Source of the DNA: Patella vulgata
Taxonomy: Eukaryota; Mollusca; Gastropoda; Patellidae
Assembly: GCF_932274485.2 (NCBI RefSeq)
Contig: NC_065885.2
Coordinates: 32,005,062-32,069,061 of the forward strand
Direction: 5' to 3'
DNA: 64,000 bases
A program made the position numbers and the translations under genes. Shown here in pieces: positions 1 through 9,333 of the stretch. The notes beneath the pieces are model-generated. The model had not been told where the DNA came from, did no database searches, and worked only from the letters and a program-made list of their open reading frames with translations. Within the stretch, counting starts at the first letter, position 1. Every line of letters starts with the position of its first letter.

Positions 1-949
1 CATCGGTGGCCATATTGTTTGTTACCACTGGCTGAAAAACGATTTTATTTTTGAGAAAATAACTACAGTTTTCCATAACTGTGTTTGACACACCATGTTC
101 AGTGTTGTTTTGATGTATTTTCAGCTACTCTTTTGTATTTGAATTTAGAAGCATATTTCAATGACACTGCATATTATTGATAATAAGCTTCAGCCTGTTT
201 TGCATATTACTTGATTTGACTGTCCAGTTTGTGTAAAATTATCTTTGCCGCCCGGGACGTCTACAAAATCGTTGCCTTTGAAAGAAAAGCTTGGGCTTCC
301 AAGCGTATCATCATTTTACCTGATAGCTGATATAAATTATTAAAGATGTTGATCTTCTATAAATACAATTAAGTATAAATAAATAATGGTCTATCTTAGC
401 ACATATATCTATAGCTGCTGAAATTAGATCAACTTGAAAGGCGAACACGAATTAAGATCTATATTAATTCGAATGTTTCCTTGGCATAAACTACTGTAAC
501 CTGACAGAAATGCCCGTCGTCAACTTCCAAATTTCTTCTGACTTCGTTTTATCTTTGAATGTAAAGTATATGCTTTGCTATACAGTTGTATGACTGTGTT
601 TTCTCGATTTCGTTGGTGACATTGTGTTTTTGTTATGGACTCTAGTTGATTTGGACTTCTTGGCTGCAAGAGAAGGGGTGTTATGGCCCTTTGAATCTTC
701 CCGGTCTGTTTGGGTGTAGCCTCATTTGGGTGTTTTTGTGTTGGTGGAGTTGTGGCTTTAGAATTGTATGTTGCTGGCGAATTTGCTCCTCTGTCTACTC
801 TTTTTTGTCTCATAGAAATGCTTCATGTATAAGATGAAGTAAAAACAAGCCAACAGTGAAGCTGATATCCTCTGCCTCATTCCACACAAATAGGTGATAC
901 TGATTAATTAAATGTCCATTTATCTTTTAATGAAGCATCTTGCAATTAA
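1..949. other. Unassigned sequence with a Pro/Thr/Gln/Lys-rich open frame at 520-813 (minus)
   Basis: The minus-strand frame of 97 codons is rich in Thr, Pro, Gln, Lys and Arg and lacks hydrophobic segments. Such composition is common in the N-terminal ORF regions of LINEs as well as in disordered host proteins. No domain is visible. The remaining bases show no repeat I recognise. Confidence 0.25.
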
Positions 950-1615
950 ATTGTTTATCAATCTGCATAACCCAAGCGGAAATCGCTCTGATCAAATTTA
1001 GTCAAGTGTTTCGAAGTAATGAAACAATACACCATGTTACACCATTCATCATCAGTTAGAAGGATAGTTATTGTGTTTTAAAGTTTCGGCCAATCAAATC
1101 ACGTATCTCTGTTTAGGAAATTGTTCATCATCGAACCCAGTCAAGTCATGCACAATATGAACATCGACACTAAATTTGAACTTTCTAAGTCAATTAGTTA
1201 TTGCGCTCAAAAGGGTATGACGGACAGCTCAGTCAGACTGACAACTGCTTACCTTAAGAAGACAACAATCATCATCAAGGTAAGCCAAGCTATTCACCAT
1301 ATTAACATCTACACCAAGTTTGAAATTCTACCCCAATTAGAGTTATTCACACAATGGATATGTACACTGAGTTTGAACTTCCTATCTAAAATAGATATTG
1401 TGTTTAAAGACGTGTAGCGGACAGCCCAGCCAGGTGAACAGCTGCCTAGATTCAGCAGAAAATACCCATCATCGAGATCGGTCAAGGTATTTACCTAATA
1501 AACATCCATAAGCGGTCTGAAATTCCACCTCAATTAGAAGTATCGAGTCATTGTGTCGATCAGGAGCATTGCTTTCTCTGCGTATAGCCTAAGCAGCAAA
1601 TGCTCAACATAGATC
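950..1615 (+). repeat. Dispersed copies of the 'CAAGTTTGAA' tandem-unit repeat
   Basis: Several degenerate units carry the same blocks as the array at 46.45-47.53 kb: 'ACACCAAGTTTGAA', 'CTCAATTAGAAG', 'TTATTGTGTT', 'GGCCAATCAAAT' and 'CATCATCGA'. They are more diverged here and carry short interruptions (for example TGACGGACAGC at about 1219). The frame at 1121-1417 follows the repeat and is not taken as a gene. Confidence 0.6.
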
Positions 1616-2039
1616 TCAGTCCAGAGATTCGTCAAGTTCACTTAAAATAATAATAATACCAGGATTTATGCAGAGCAAGATTACAAAATATTTAATTCCT
1701 AATGTGCTTCCAAGTATTTTCTTGTTGGTTACAAGATGGGGTTTCAATGCTGACTTGAATGTTTCGACAGATTTGGATTGTCTAATTTTCATTGTTAACT
1801 GCTGCCAAAGATATGGTGCTGCATACACAACCTATCGTTTGCCGAGTTCGAGCTGTATTGGTGGTGTGACAAGAAGGTCTTTTGAGAAGAACGTAGTCCT
1901 CGCTTGGATTCATGGTGTTTGAGTATGCCCTTCTTGTAATAAAGCAGGGCGATTGTGGCCAAAAGGTGAGACGGACGGAAACAAACAAAACCATTTTAAC
2001 AGACTCCTGCTTTCTTCGGAAAAGGTGAGACAAGGCCAA
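1616..2039 (-). mobile_element. 3' end of a LINE (CR1/L2-like reverse-transcriptase ORF C-terminus)
   Basis: On the minus strand the frame at 1828-1616 reads A-A-P-Y-L-W-Q-Q-L, then I-R-Q-S-K-S-V-E-T-F-K and L-K-P-H-L. This is the conserved tail of many CR1/L2/Jockey-type LINE proteins (consensus APxLWNxLPxxIRxSxSVxxFKxxLKxHL). The preceding part (2039-1782) lies in another frame, so the copy carries at least one frameshift and is 5'-truncated. No endonuclease or RT core is present. The clade is inferred only from this tail. Confidence 0.65.
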
Positions 2040-2040
2040 T

Positions 2041-2805
2041 GGCGTTGCGTGGGTGGTGCTTATTCAGATATCTTCAAATGGAGTTGCTTGATTCCACAGG
2101 GATTGTTTAAACTCCTTCTTTCAAGAAAACAATTCTCGCAATTCAACAAAATTGAGTTTCAACCTAATCACTTCTGGGGCTATAGCCTTTAGTATTTATA
2201 ACGCCACAGAGGTATGCTGCTTTATATTCATTCGTGAAACGAACAATTACAATTTGTTATATTCATTTTATTTGTCATCGCAATACAGAATAACATAATT
2301 ATGTATATATTATAGATACAAAACAACATAATGTAATATAACATTGCATTTCAGTTTTCGTCTTCTTATTCTTCCTGCAATATTAGTATCGCACACTAAT
2401 TTACTAACCATGTTAACCATACAAGATAACAATACCCATTTTCGAAGGAGTCTGTCTAGTTTTATTTTTACGACGGCAATTGTTTTTCGACTCTGTAAAT
2501 GCAATGAGAGACCTCTAAGAATCTCGGTAGATTATTAAACAAACTACGTTTACAAATGTAAAATTATTTAGAACATCGGGTGATTTACATTTTCGGGGAT
2601 TAGTAATTTTCCTAAGATATGTTTCAGATTCAAAACCGTTCTGTGTTAAGATAAGATAAGCTTTGACCATATATTGTTTACAGGTCTACACAAAAACTAC
2701 TAAGGTTTCTACTTCTGTGCACATTTTTCTTCCTCAACTAATTTTATCTTATATAAGCATTCCAACGTGGAGAGACGTAAGCTGGAATCCCCTTAGTTTA
2801 TCCAG
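2041..2805. other. Unassigned A+T-rich sequence
   Basis: No coding or repeat signal recognised. At about 1968-2040 is a motif (GACGGACGG ... CTTTCTTCGG) also seen at the end of the 47.5 kb array (47480-47530), suggesting a shared tail of an interspersed element. Confidence 0.4.
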
Positions 2806-2965
2806 CATATTGTACGTGATAAGGAGTAGGGTCGCCTGTCCAAACTCGGGGGTTTTCTGCGGGTCCCCCGGTTTGACCCCACTGCTAAAGACCACTACGC
2901 GCAAGCGAATTATTGAAATAAAATTGAAACACATGTTAGTCCCGAAATGACCTGGTTTGTTTCTT
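2806..2965 (+). repeat. SINE-B, 5'-truncated copy
   Basis: Matches the body and tail of the SINE-B family: 'AAGGAGTAGGGTCGCCTGTC', 'GCGCAAGCGAATTATTGAAA' and 'TTAGTCCCGAAATGACCT'. The tRNA-like head is missing. The short open frames across it are repeat shadows. Confidence 0.8.
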
Positions 2966-3120
2966 TATTCATTCTGAGTGAAGCCAGTAGTAACATTAAC
3001 CAGAAGGATTATTGTTATTACTTAGTTTCTTCGATCATTATACCACCCTTTCATATCTTTGTCTTTAATTTCAAAATGTTCGTCTTGTAAACAGATTATT
3101 CAAGTGATTTATCTTTTTAA

Positions 3121-3519
3121 AGATACATTATGGGAGATAAGATAAAGAGATGGCAGTTCTCGCTATAATAGTTAAAAACTAGATAGTGTAAAGGTAATTT
3201 GCTGAAAATTTCAGTCAAATTGATCCACGATGAGCCGAGAAAGAAGCGGGTGAAAATGTTTGCATAGTCTCGGTCATCATTACTAAAATCATTAATATAA
3301 ACAGCACAGTCTCGATTGTCCACTTTTTCTGATTTAATTATTAACGGCCATTAGCGGCATATAGGAATCTAATCCAGCCAACATCGAAGGGTAGCCTTGA
3401 CATCGAGATTTTATTATGGTCTGGATAAGTTAATTAATGTCTAATTGATATTTTAGATAACATGTCAGGCCTAAAGAAAGACTTGTAATAAGCAGATTTT
3501 GCTCTTGCATAATGCATGT
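3121..3519 (+). mobile_element. TTAA-flanked MITE, family M1 copy 1
   Basis: About 399 bp bounded by TTAA on both sides (3117-3120 and 3520-3523), with imperfect terminal inverted repeats: left ATACATTATGGGAG, right complement GCATTATGCAAGAG. Similar copies lie at 18.96, 25.08 and 62.07 kb. No coding capacity. TTAA duplication suggests a piggyBac- or Kolobok-mobilised element; that class is inferred. Confidence 0.6.
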
Positions 3520-3523
3520 TTAA

Positions 3524-4069
3524 TATTCAAAAAGCGTCAAGTTTTTTTCTCACGTCTCCAAGTCCTTGAAAACTATACTCATGAAATATTAAAGCTATTA
3601 GCCATGATCAATTGTTTTAAACTTGTAGATCAGTAAATTATTATTAGTCAAATCATCTAATCCTAAAGACATCTTAAGGGGCGGTGGGTTGTTGTATTGT
3701 TGTTCATAGTGTTATCATTACATATCTCATTTAGAGATAGAAATATTTTGATATTAAATACATATAAAACAAACAATAAATACATATTTGTTGAAAACTA
3801 TAGTCTTTCACTCTCCGCCGTTGTCTTGTTCGTAGAGTAAATCTATTAAGCATAACCCAAGGGCCACCGGTTCAGCAAAATGTATAAGTCTAGCATCTCT
3901 TCAGTAAATAATTTTATTTTTTACTTTAGTAAAATCTATTAAATTTCTTACGGTGTACCAATGTTAATCGATGACTTTGGCTTTTTTGGAGAAATTTTGT
4001 TAAAAGTGTGAATTATTTCTTCAAACTACGTGTTTTATGTATTTCTATGGAATATTCAGTATTAAACAG
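3524..4069. other. Unassigned A+T-rich sequence
   Basis: No gene or repeat recognised. Confidence 0.4.
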
Positions 4070-4262
4070 GAAATGTCCGTTAAATTTAGGAATAAAATGT
4101 TTTATTCCCTCAATTCCATAATGGACTTAATTCTGTTATTTTACGGAATGACCAGGGATTTCCGTGAAATTTAGGGATCAAAGGTTTATTCCATTCTATA
4201 ATGGACTTAATTATGTTATTTTACGGGATAAACGGTGGAATGACCAGGAATCTACGGATTAT
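4070..4262. repeat. Two-unit tandem duplication, period about 80 bp
   Basis: The block 'ATAATGGACTTAATT(C/A)TGTT' recurs at about 4119 and 4199, with the surrounding 'AAATTTAGG' and 'GGAATGACCAGG' blocks repeated at similar spacing. The two units are moderately diverged. Confidence 0.7.
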
Positions 4263-5600
4263 TTCTGTTTGCAAATACAACGATAAGTAATCGCATGAAT
4301 ATATAATCATTTCTAATAATTATCATGTTATAGTAATCATTTCAATTTGTTAACCATAATATGAAGAATCATATTTTATAAATTTTTATATATTACATGT
4401 CATGTTTATCAATTTCCGTTATTTATAAGATCTATAAAGAGTATTGTTATTCATCATACGTTAATCCGATTGTAAGTATTTTCAGAAATGTATAAAAATA
4501 TATTTTAACGCCCCGAGTGTATAGGTTGTAATTGTAAGCCGGGTTGTCTCACTGACAGAGTTTATATACCTACATCTGAAAGTCTCTAACCGGTCCAATC
4601 ACTAACGAGTAGCGGATTTTGATACCTTACGCTCGTTTTTCGATCAGAATATTCCGTATTCGTATATTAGCGGAAAAAGGTTGCGCATAAAGATTGTCTG
4701 CGATATTACTTCGGTGGAAGCGGACGCTAAAAATAGCTACTTCACACACGCGTATAAAGTCAATTGTTAATTCAATGAAATTTTTTATCACTTGTTTCCG
4801 AAATTTTTGACGTTTTTTCACGGATTTTTTTTGTTACAGTGTGCTTTAAGCAGATTGTATAGAAATTCTGCACACAGTAAATCTAAAGGGATAACCAAAG
4901 ACAAGACGTCCATAAAATGAAAGACAACTTCGAAACAATAATAAGTGAATTTCGTAAATGGGAAATAATAATCAATCGTCAAGTAGTAATATCATCCTAA
5001 TTCTTAAATCGATATTATCAATACAAATTCCAAAATTTTCTCTTGCTAAAGATAATAACTTTTAACGAGAACTGTTATCTTATCTCTGAAATGTGGGGAC
5101 GAGTCGCCCCCCTCACCCCTGGCCCCCCAACCCCCACAAAAGAAAAGTTGTTACTATTCAAAACAATGTTACATTACTACATATAATTGAGAACATGTCA
5201 ACATTATCGGCGCATGACCTGTCTAGTAAACACATCACTTGTTCGTTCAATCAATCCACTATTATCAATAATATAAGACCAAAACTGCTCAAGCAAATGA
5301 TAATAAGTATAACCATATTTAACAAAGAAGAACAAGTCTGAAACGTGTATCGAGAACATTTTGAGCAAGAATTAATTAAATTATTTAAAGTCCAACCATC
5401 ATGAGCTTACGTCAGATTCGCTAATTTTTTAATGATTAATACGCAGTAAATATTCCATAGGAAAAAAAACAAGTACATGTATACTTGTGAGTGAGATTTA
5501 GTAATTGAGGTATGAAAATATATATGGTTGTTACACATATAGCACGACGTTTATACAAGTATTTTCGTATCGTGTTCTGCTTAAGAACAGATACCTGGCT
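4263..5600. other. Unassigned A+T-rich sequence
   Basis: No recognisable gene. A C-rich patch at 5105-5140 breaks the composition but has no further structure that I can see. Confidence 0.4.
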
Positions 5601-5604
5601 AGTT

Positions 5605-5740
5605 GATCGACATTTTAATTCACAGTTTGATGATTTTAGTCGAAAACACTGTAAAGTATACTTCGAGAATTTTAAGAAGTATGTATACATTTTCATATAA
5701 TGAAATTGAAAATGTTTATTTAATTTTTGTTTATATAAAC
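5605..5740. repeat. Interspersed repeat, pair with 33475-33600
   Basis: Shares 'GATTTTAGTCGAAAACACTG' and the following block (TTTTAGAA...AGAAGTAT) with 33475-33600 in the same orientation. Two copies are not enough to define the ends. Confidence 0.55.
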
Positions 5741-6840
5741 ACATTAAAACAAAATGCTTAATCAATACAATATTTTTTTCAATATGGATGTTATTCAGGA
5801 CAGAGATCCATTCTTACAGTACATAGTTCTCTGTAGTCAGAATGACATAATCTGTGTTGATAATGACAAGGGAATACCTGTCTAAACGTTGTGTTATATG
5901 TTTGTTGTGTTTTAAAGTGCATGTATTTTATACACATTTAGTTTTCTTTAATCGAAAACAAAACTGCTTTGTCTTTTCTGCTCCACAAGGATGCCGCCTG
6001 TTATACGAAATTTGGTTTTTGCAACATAATATTAGGTTTGAAATCTTTGCACTGATAAAAATGTCCTATACGCAAATGCCAATTTTAATGAATTTCATGA
6101 TTAATATAAATAGTCAAAATGAAAGATTCATGTAAAAAAGTTAAAGAAATTGAATGCATATATCAAAATATCATACATACAAATGTATTTTGAATCCCAA
6201 ACCTAATAAAATATGAGACATAGTCGATATTCTAACATCAGATAAATTGTTCCCATTCCATACAAAAAATCAAATTTATCCATTTACTATTAAAAAAAAG
6301 GTTTGTGCATATACCGTATGACAGTGATTAATATTTGTACATATTTATCAATAGATAAATCAATAATAAATATTCTTTTTAAAAAAATGCGATCTCAGAA
6401 AGGTTTTGGCGCGAAATTATCATTTGTAGGACAGTACATATATTTGCAATATATACAACACCTTCCGGGAAAAGGGAAAATTCATGTTCTTCCCAGAAAA
6501 ATCAATTCGTTGGCGTTCGAAACACAATATTCGAGGAATATCACCGCCTCACTTCCATCCATTCACTAATCAAGGTCATGTTTCTCGACCAATCGAAACG
6601 TTGTCAACAACGCGACATCATGAGGAAAATTAAGAAGGAAGACAACTCGACATTTGCATTGAGCTATTTGAAAACCGAGGGGGTATTCAATATTAGTCCC
6701 ATTATACATCCATTAGCAACAGGGTCGTCCGTATTAGCTCTTAAATAATTTTAACAAAATCCCGCTGTGAAATATTCTGATTTTCGATACGATTTTTCTT
6801 TATTACCCGGAGTCCGAAAGGTTCAACGGGTTAGCTTTAG
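5741..6840. other. Unassigned A+T-rich sequence
   Basis: Short open frames at 5854-6135 and 6303-6569 show no domain, codon or compositional sign of coding. Nothing else recognised. Confidence 0.4.
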
Positions 6841-7060
6841 ATGATACGGTATGTCATTGCGTCATGTGGCGAGGTTCGTAGCCCCCGCTTGTACGTAACA
6901 AGGAGTAGGGTCGCCTGCCCAACCTTGTGGGCTTTCTCCACACCCCAATCGCTTCTAAAGTTCCCTAAGCGCAAGCGAATTATTGAAATAAAATTAAACC
7001 ATACGTAAGTCCCGAAATGACCTAGTTTGTGTCGACTGGGACGTTAAACCCCATTTCCCT
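6841..7060 (+). repeat. SINE-B, diverged copy with eroded head
   Basis: Carries 'CAAGGAGTAGGGTCGCCTG', 'GCGCAAGCGAATTATTGAAA' and 'TCCCGAAATGACCTAGTTTG', ending in the 'GACGTTAAACCCCATTTCCC' tail. The tRNA-like part (6841-6890) is barely readable. Confidence 0.75.
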
Positions 7061-7830
7061 ATTTTCTGTATCTCTTTCACAAGAAAAACGGGGAGTCAAT
7101 TCCGAAATACTATAAATATTGACCTGCAGGTTCCTTATTATGCCATAATATAGAATCCAACAAAGTCTTTCAAAACAGATCCAACCAAGAACTTTATCGC
7201 GTATAAAAGTAAAAACGTGAGCGGTAAGATAACTCTACAGCACGTGTTAGAAATATATGATACAACTTTTCCCTAATTTTCTAAAGAATAATCCCACCAG
7301 ATTTTGTTAAATTCCATCTAGAAATTATATAAAATTCAACGTAGATTTCTTATAACTAAATCAACACGCCCTTCGAGTTTAAAAAAATCCGACAAATGAA
7401 TGATGAGGCAGACGGACGCAGGTGACGACAGTATACTTCTACATGGGCGTATAAAAAAAAGCATCTTATCGATCTTTATTGATTTTCAACTACATGTATA
7501 TTCTTACATTTCATTAAAGAATATAGCTAGCTTCGTTTTTTTCCAATATCGCCATGCATTATTCCACACGAAGTATCCGCGTTTAGTGAATGAATATGAA
7601 TGAGTCTGAGACGGTGACGTATTTAAAGATGGGGAATACAAATCACAACACGTTTCTTTACTACATAACACTACATGTATTCTCTAAAATCTCAGCTTCA
7701 AATATTATTAATTTTGTCTTAAACCTAGTGAGTTGGCTTATTTTTAGTTAGATAAACTAATAGATTTATCTTACAAAAATCAATTTGTCTACAGTAAAGG
7801 AAACCCCTGCGAACAAAGTCATCAACAATT
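7061..7830 (-). other. 3' flank / probable 3' UTR of the receptor gene
   Basis: A+T-rich sequence with no coding signal. It holds the candidate AATAAA at 7475-7480 and, at about 7400-7445, a degenerate motif (GACGGACGCA followed by GACGACAGTATACTTC) resembling one at 61690-61755. That motif looks like the 3' tail of another interspersed repeat. Confidence 0.4.
7475..7480 (-). promoter_or_regulatory. Candidate polyadenylation signal AATAAA for the receptor gene
   Basis: TTTATT on the plus strand gives AATAAA on the minus strand about 350 bases past the receptor stop codon. It is the nearest canonical hexamer I noticed downstream. Transcript ends are unknown, so this is only a candidate. Confidence 0.35.
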
Positions 7831-9327
7831 TCAGTCGAAACGCGCGTTCGTTAGACTGTTCCTGTCATTGATATCATACTGTCCGGGGTTGCGCTGTTTG
7901 TTAAGAACACCGAACATTTTTCTAAACTTTCGTCTAAATTGTAAATTACAAAGTGGATATAGAAATGGGTTTAAGGTTGAGTTAAGATAGCCAACCCACG
8001 TCATGGCCGTCAAGAGGCCTGGGTCTATACAACCCTCACAAAACGCCACAACAAGGAATAGTATAAAATAGGGCAAAAAACACAAAGTAAACGCCCCCAT
8101 TATAACCCCCAATTGTCTAGCCGCTTTAATTTCTTTAGTTAATGCTGATGTCTGTCTTAAATTACGTATTCGATCTTTGATATTCAATACACCGGTTAAC
8201 CGTCGATTTTTATCATCCCGCAAAACGAACAATGTTTTGTCCTTGTCACTACCCCTTTCCGATGTCACCGTAACGGTTTTATCCAACAGTTTTTCTGCTT
8301 GTCGTATTCTGCGGATTCCACTCATCAATGAGAAGTTTTCTCCCTTTGTCTTGTCGTTGTCTGGCCGAACATCTTCAAACGTACTGGCGGATGACGTTGA
8401 TTGTGAAAGCGAGGTTTCTGAGCGTGTAAGCGTTTTGTGATTGGATGATGAGGCAGATGATGGTTTTTGTGTTAATGGCAGATGCTCTTCGTAATAGTAT
8501 CTCTCTATTCTTTCTGTTTGAGGATCCATTACCGTTTCGTCATAAACATATTCTACTTTATATGAATGATTGGAGTTATGATTTTCACGACCGCTTCCCA
8601 TCTGTTTTTGAACTGCTATAAGTCGTAAATTTTTATAGCCTTTTACATTTTTATTATTTGAATTACCCCGTTTGATAGCGTTTGTTGAATTTGGCTGTTC
8701 TTCTTGGGAACAATGGTGTTGGTAATTATCCTCTGAGAAAGTATTGTCCGGTATTTCACTGTCCTCCCCAGAATGTGACGTGTTACCGGTTTGATATGAA
8801 ATTGGTTTCGAACCAATATTTCTTTGTCCTAATTCGAATTCGGATCGTTTACGAATTTCCTGAAATATCTTTATATACAATGAATACATGACAGCCAATG
8901 GAAGATAGAAGTTGAAGAAGGCTGTTATAACCTTAAAAGCCGAGTTAGTAGCATACTCGGTATCGCACACATTTTCTGGCACAATCCGCACACCTTGCCG
9001 AACGATGTGGTGCCAGGCTACGATTGGAACTATCCACAACGAAGACACACACCACACTATGGAGATCATTATTAATGCTCGACGTTTGGTCCGTTTACGA
9101 AGGTATATTAATGGAGATCTAACGGACCAGTATCTATCTAAACTAAGTATAAAAAGGTTCAGAATTGATGCTGTGCTGGCAATATAATCTACTCCAATCC
9201 ACGCTTGACACACAACCACACCAAACGACCAGTCCGAGGTAAAGATGTAGATGGCACTGATTGGCATGACTAATAATCCCACAATTAAATCAGCTATAGC
9301 CAAACTCACTATAAACATGTTACTCAC
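7831..9327 (-). CDS. Histamine H1-type aminergic GPCR, 3' terminal coding exon (TM2 to C-terminus)
   Basis: Class A amine receptor of the plasma membrane. The exon opens at a splice acceptor (pyrimidine-rich tract ending TTTCAG at 9333-9328) in phase 0 with V-S-N-M-F, the usual start of TM2; the upstream ATG at 9351 lies in the intron, so I do not use it. About 498 residues follow. Counting from that ATG: Asp21 (2.50), Trp41 in ECL1, Cys48, Asp55 (3.32, amine anchor), DRY at 72-74, Trp100 (4.50), Cys129 (ECL2), TM5 with Lys140, Thr143 and Asn147, TM6 with Pro427-Tyr428-Phe429, TM7 NPFLY at 461-465. The TM5 K..T...N pattern equals the histamine-contacting residues 5.39, 5.42 and 5.46 of vertebrate H1, and ECL2/TM5, TM6 and TM7 all read closest to H1. 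ICL3 is long (about 240 residues), Ser/Arg/Glu-rich. Odd: position 6.48 is Phe, not Trp. TM1 and the N-terminus lie in an unfound upstream exon. The ligand in this animal is inferred. Confidence 0.93.
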   Translation of the reverse strand: MSNMFIVSLAIADLIVGLLVMPISAIYIFTSDWSFGVVVCQAWIGVDYIASTASILNLFILSLDRYWSVRSPLIYLRKRTKRRALIMISIVWCVSSLWIVPIVAWHHIVRQGVRIVPENVCDTEYATNSAFKVITAFFNFYLPLAVMYSLYIKIFQEIRKRSEFELGQRNIGSKPISYQTGNTSHSGEDSEIPDNTFSEDNYQHHCSQEEQPNSTNAIKRGNSNNKNVKGYKNLRLIAVQKQMGSGRENHNSNHSYKVEYVYDETVMDPQTERIERYYYEEHLPLTQKPSSASSSNHKTLTRSETSLSQSTSSASTFEDVRPDNDKTKGENFSLMSGIRRIRQAEKLLDKTVTVTSERGSDKDKTLFVLRDDKNRRLTGVLNIKDRIRNLRQTSALTKEIKAARQLGVIMGAFTLCFLPYFILFLVVAFCEGCIDPGLLTAMTWVGYLNSTLNPFLYPLCNLQFRRKFRKMFGVLNKQRNPGQYDINDRNSLTNARFD

Positions 9328-9333
9328 CTGAAA
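9328..9333 (-). promoter_or_regulatory. Splice acceptor of the H1-like receptor terminal exon
   Basis: On the minus strand the sequence reads TTTTTCTTGTATTTCAG directly before GTG AGT AAC ATG. The pyrimidine tract plus CAG fits a 3' splice site, and the frame downstream is continuous with TM2. The ORF upstream of it lacks the GN-x-LV signature of TM1. Confidence 0.8.

Noticed and set aside
8177-9187. Plus-strand frames opposite the receptor
   Set aside because: They are shadows of the strongly supported minus-strand exon.
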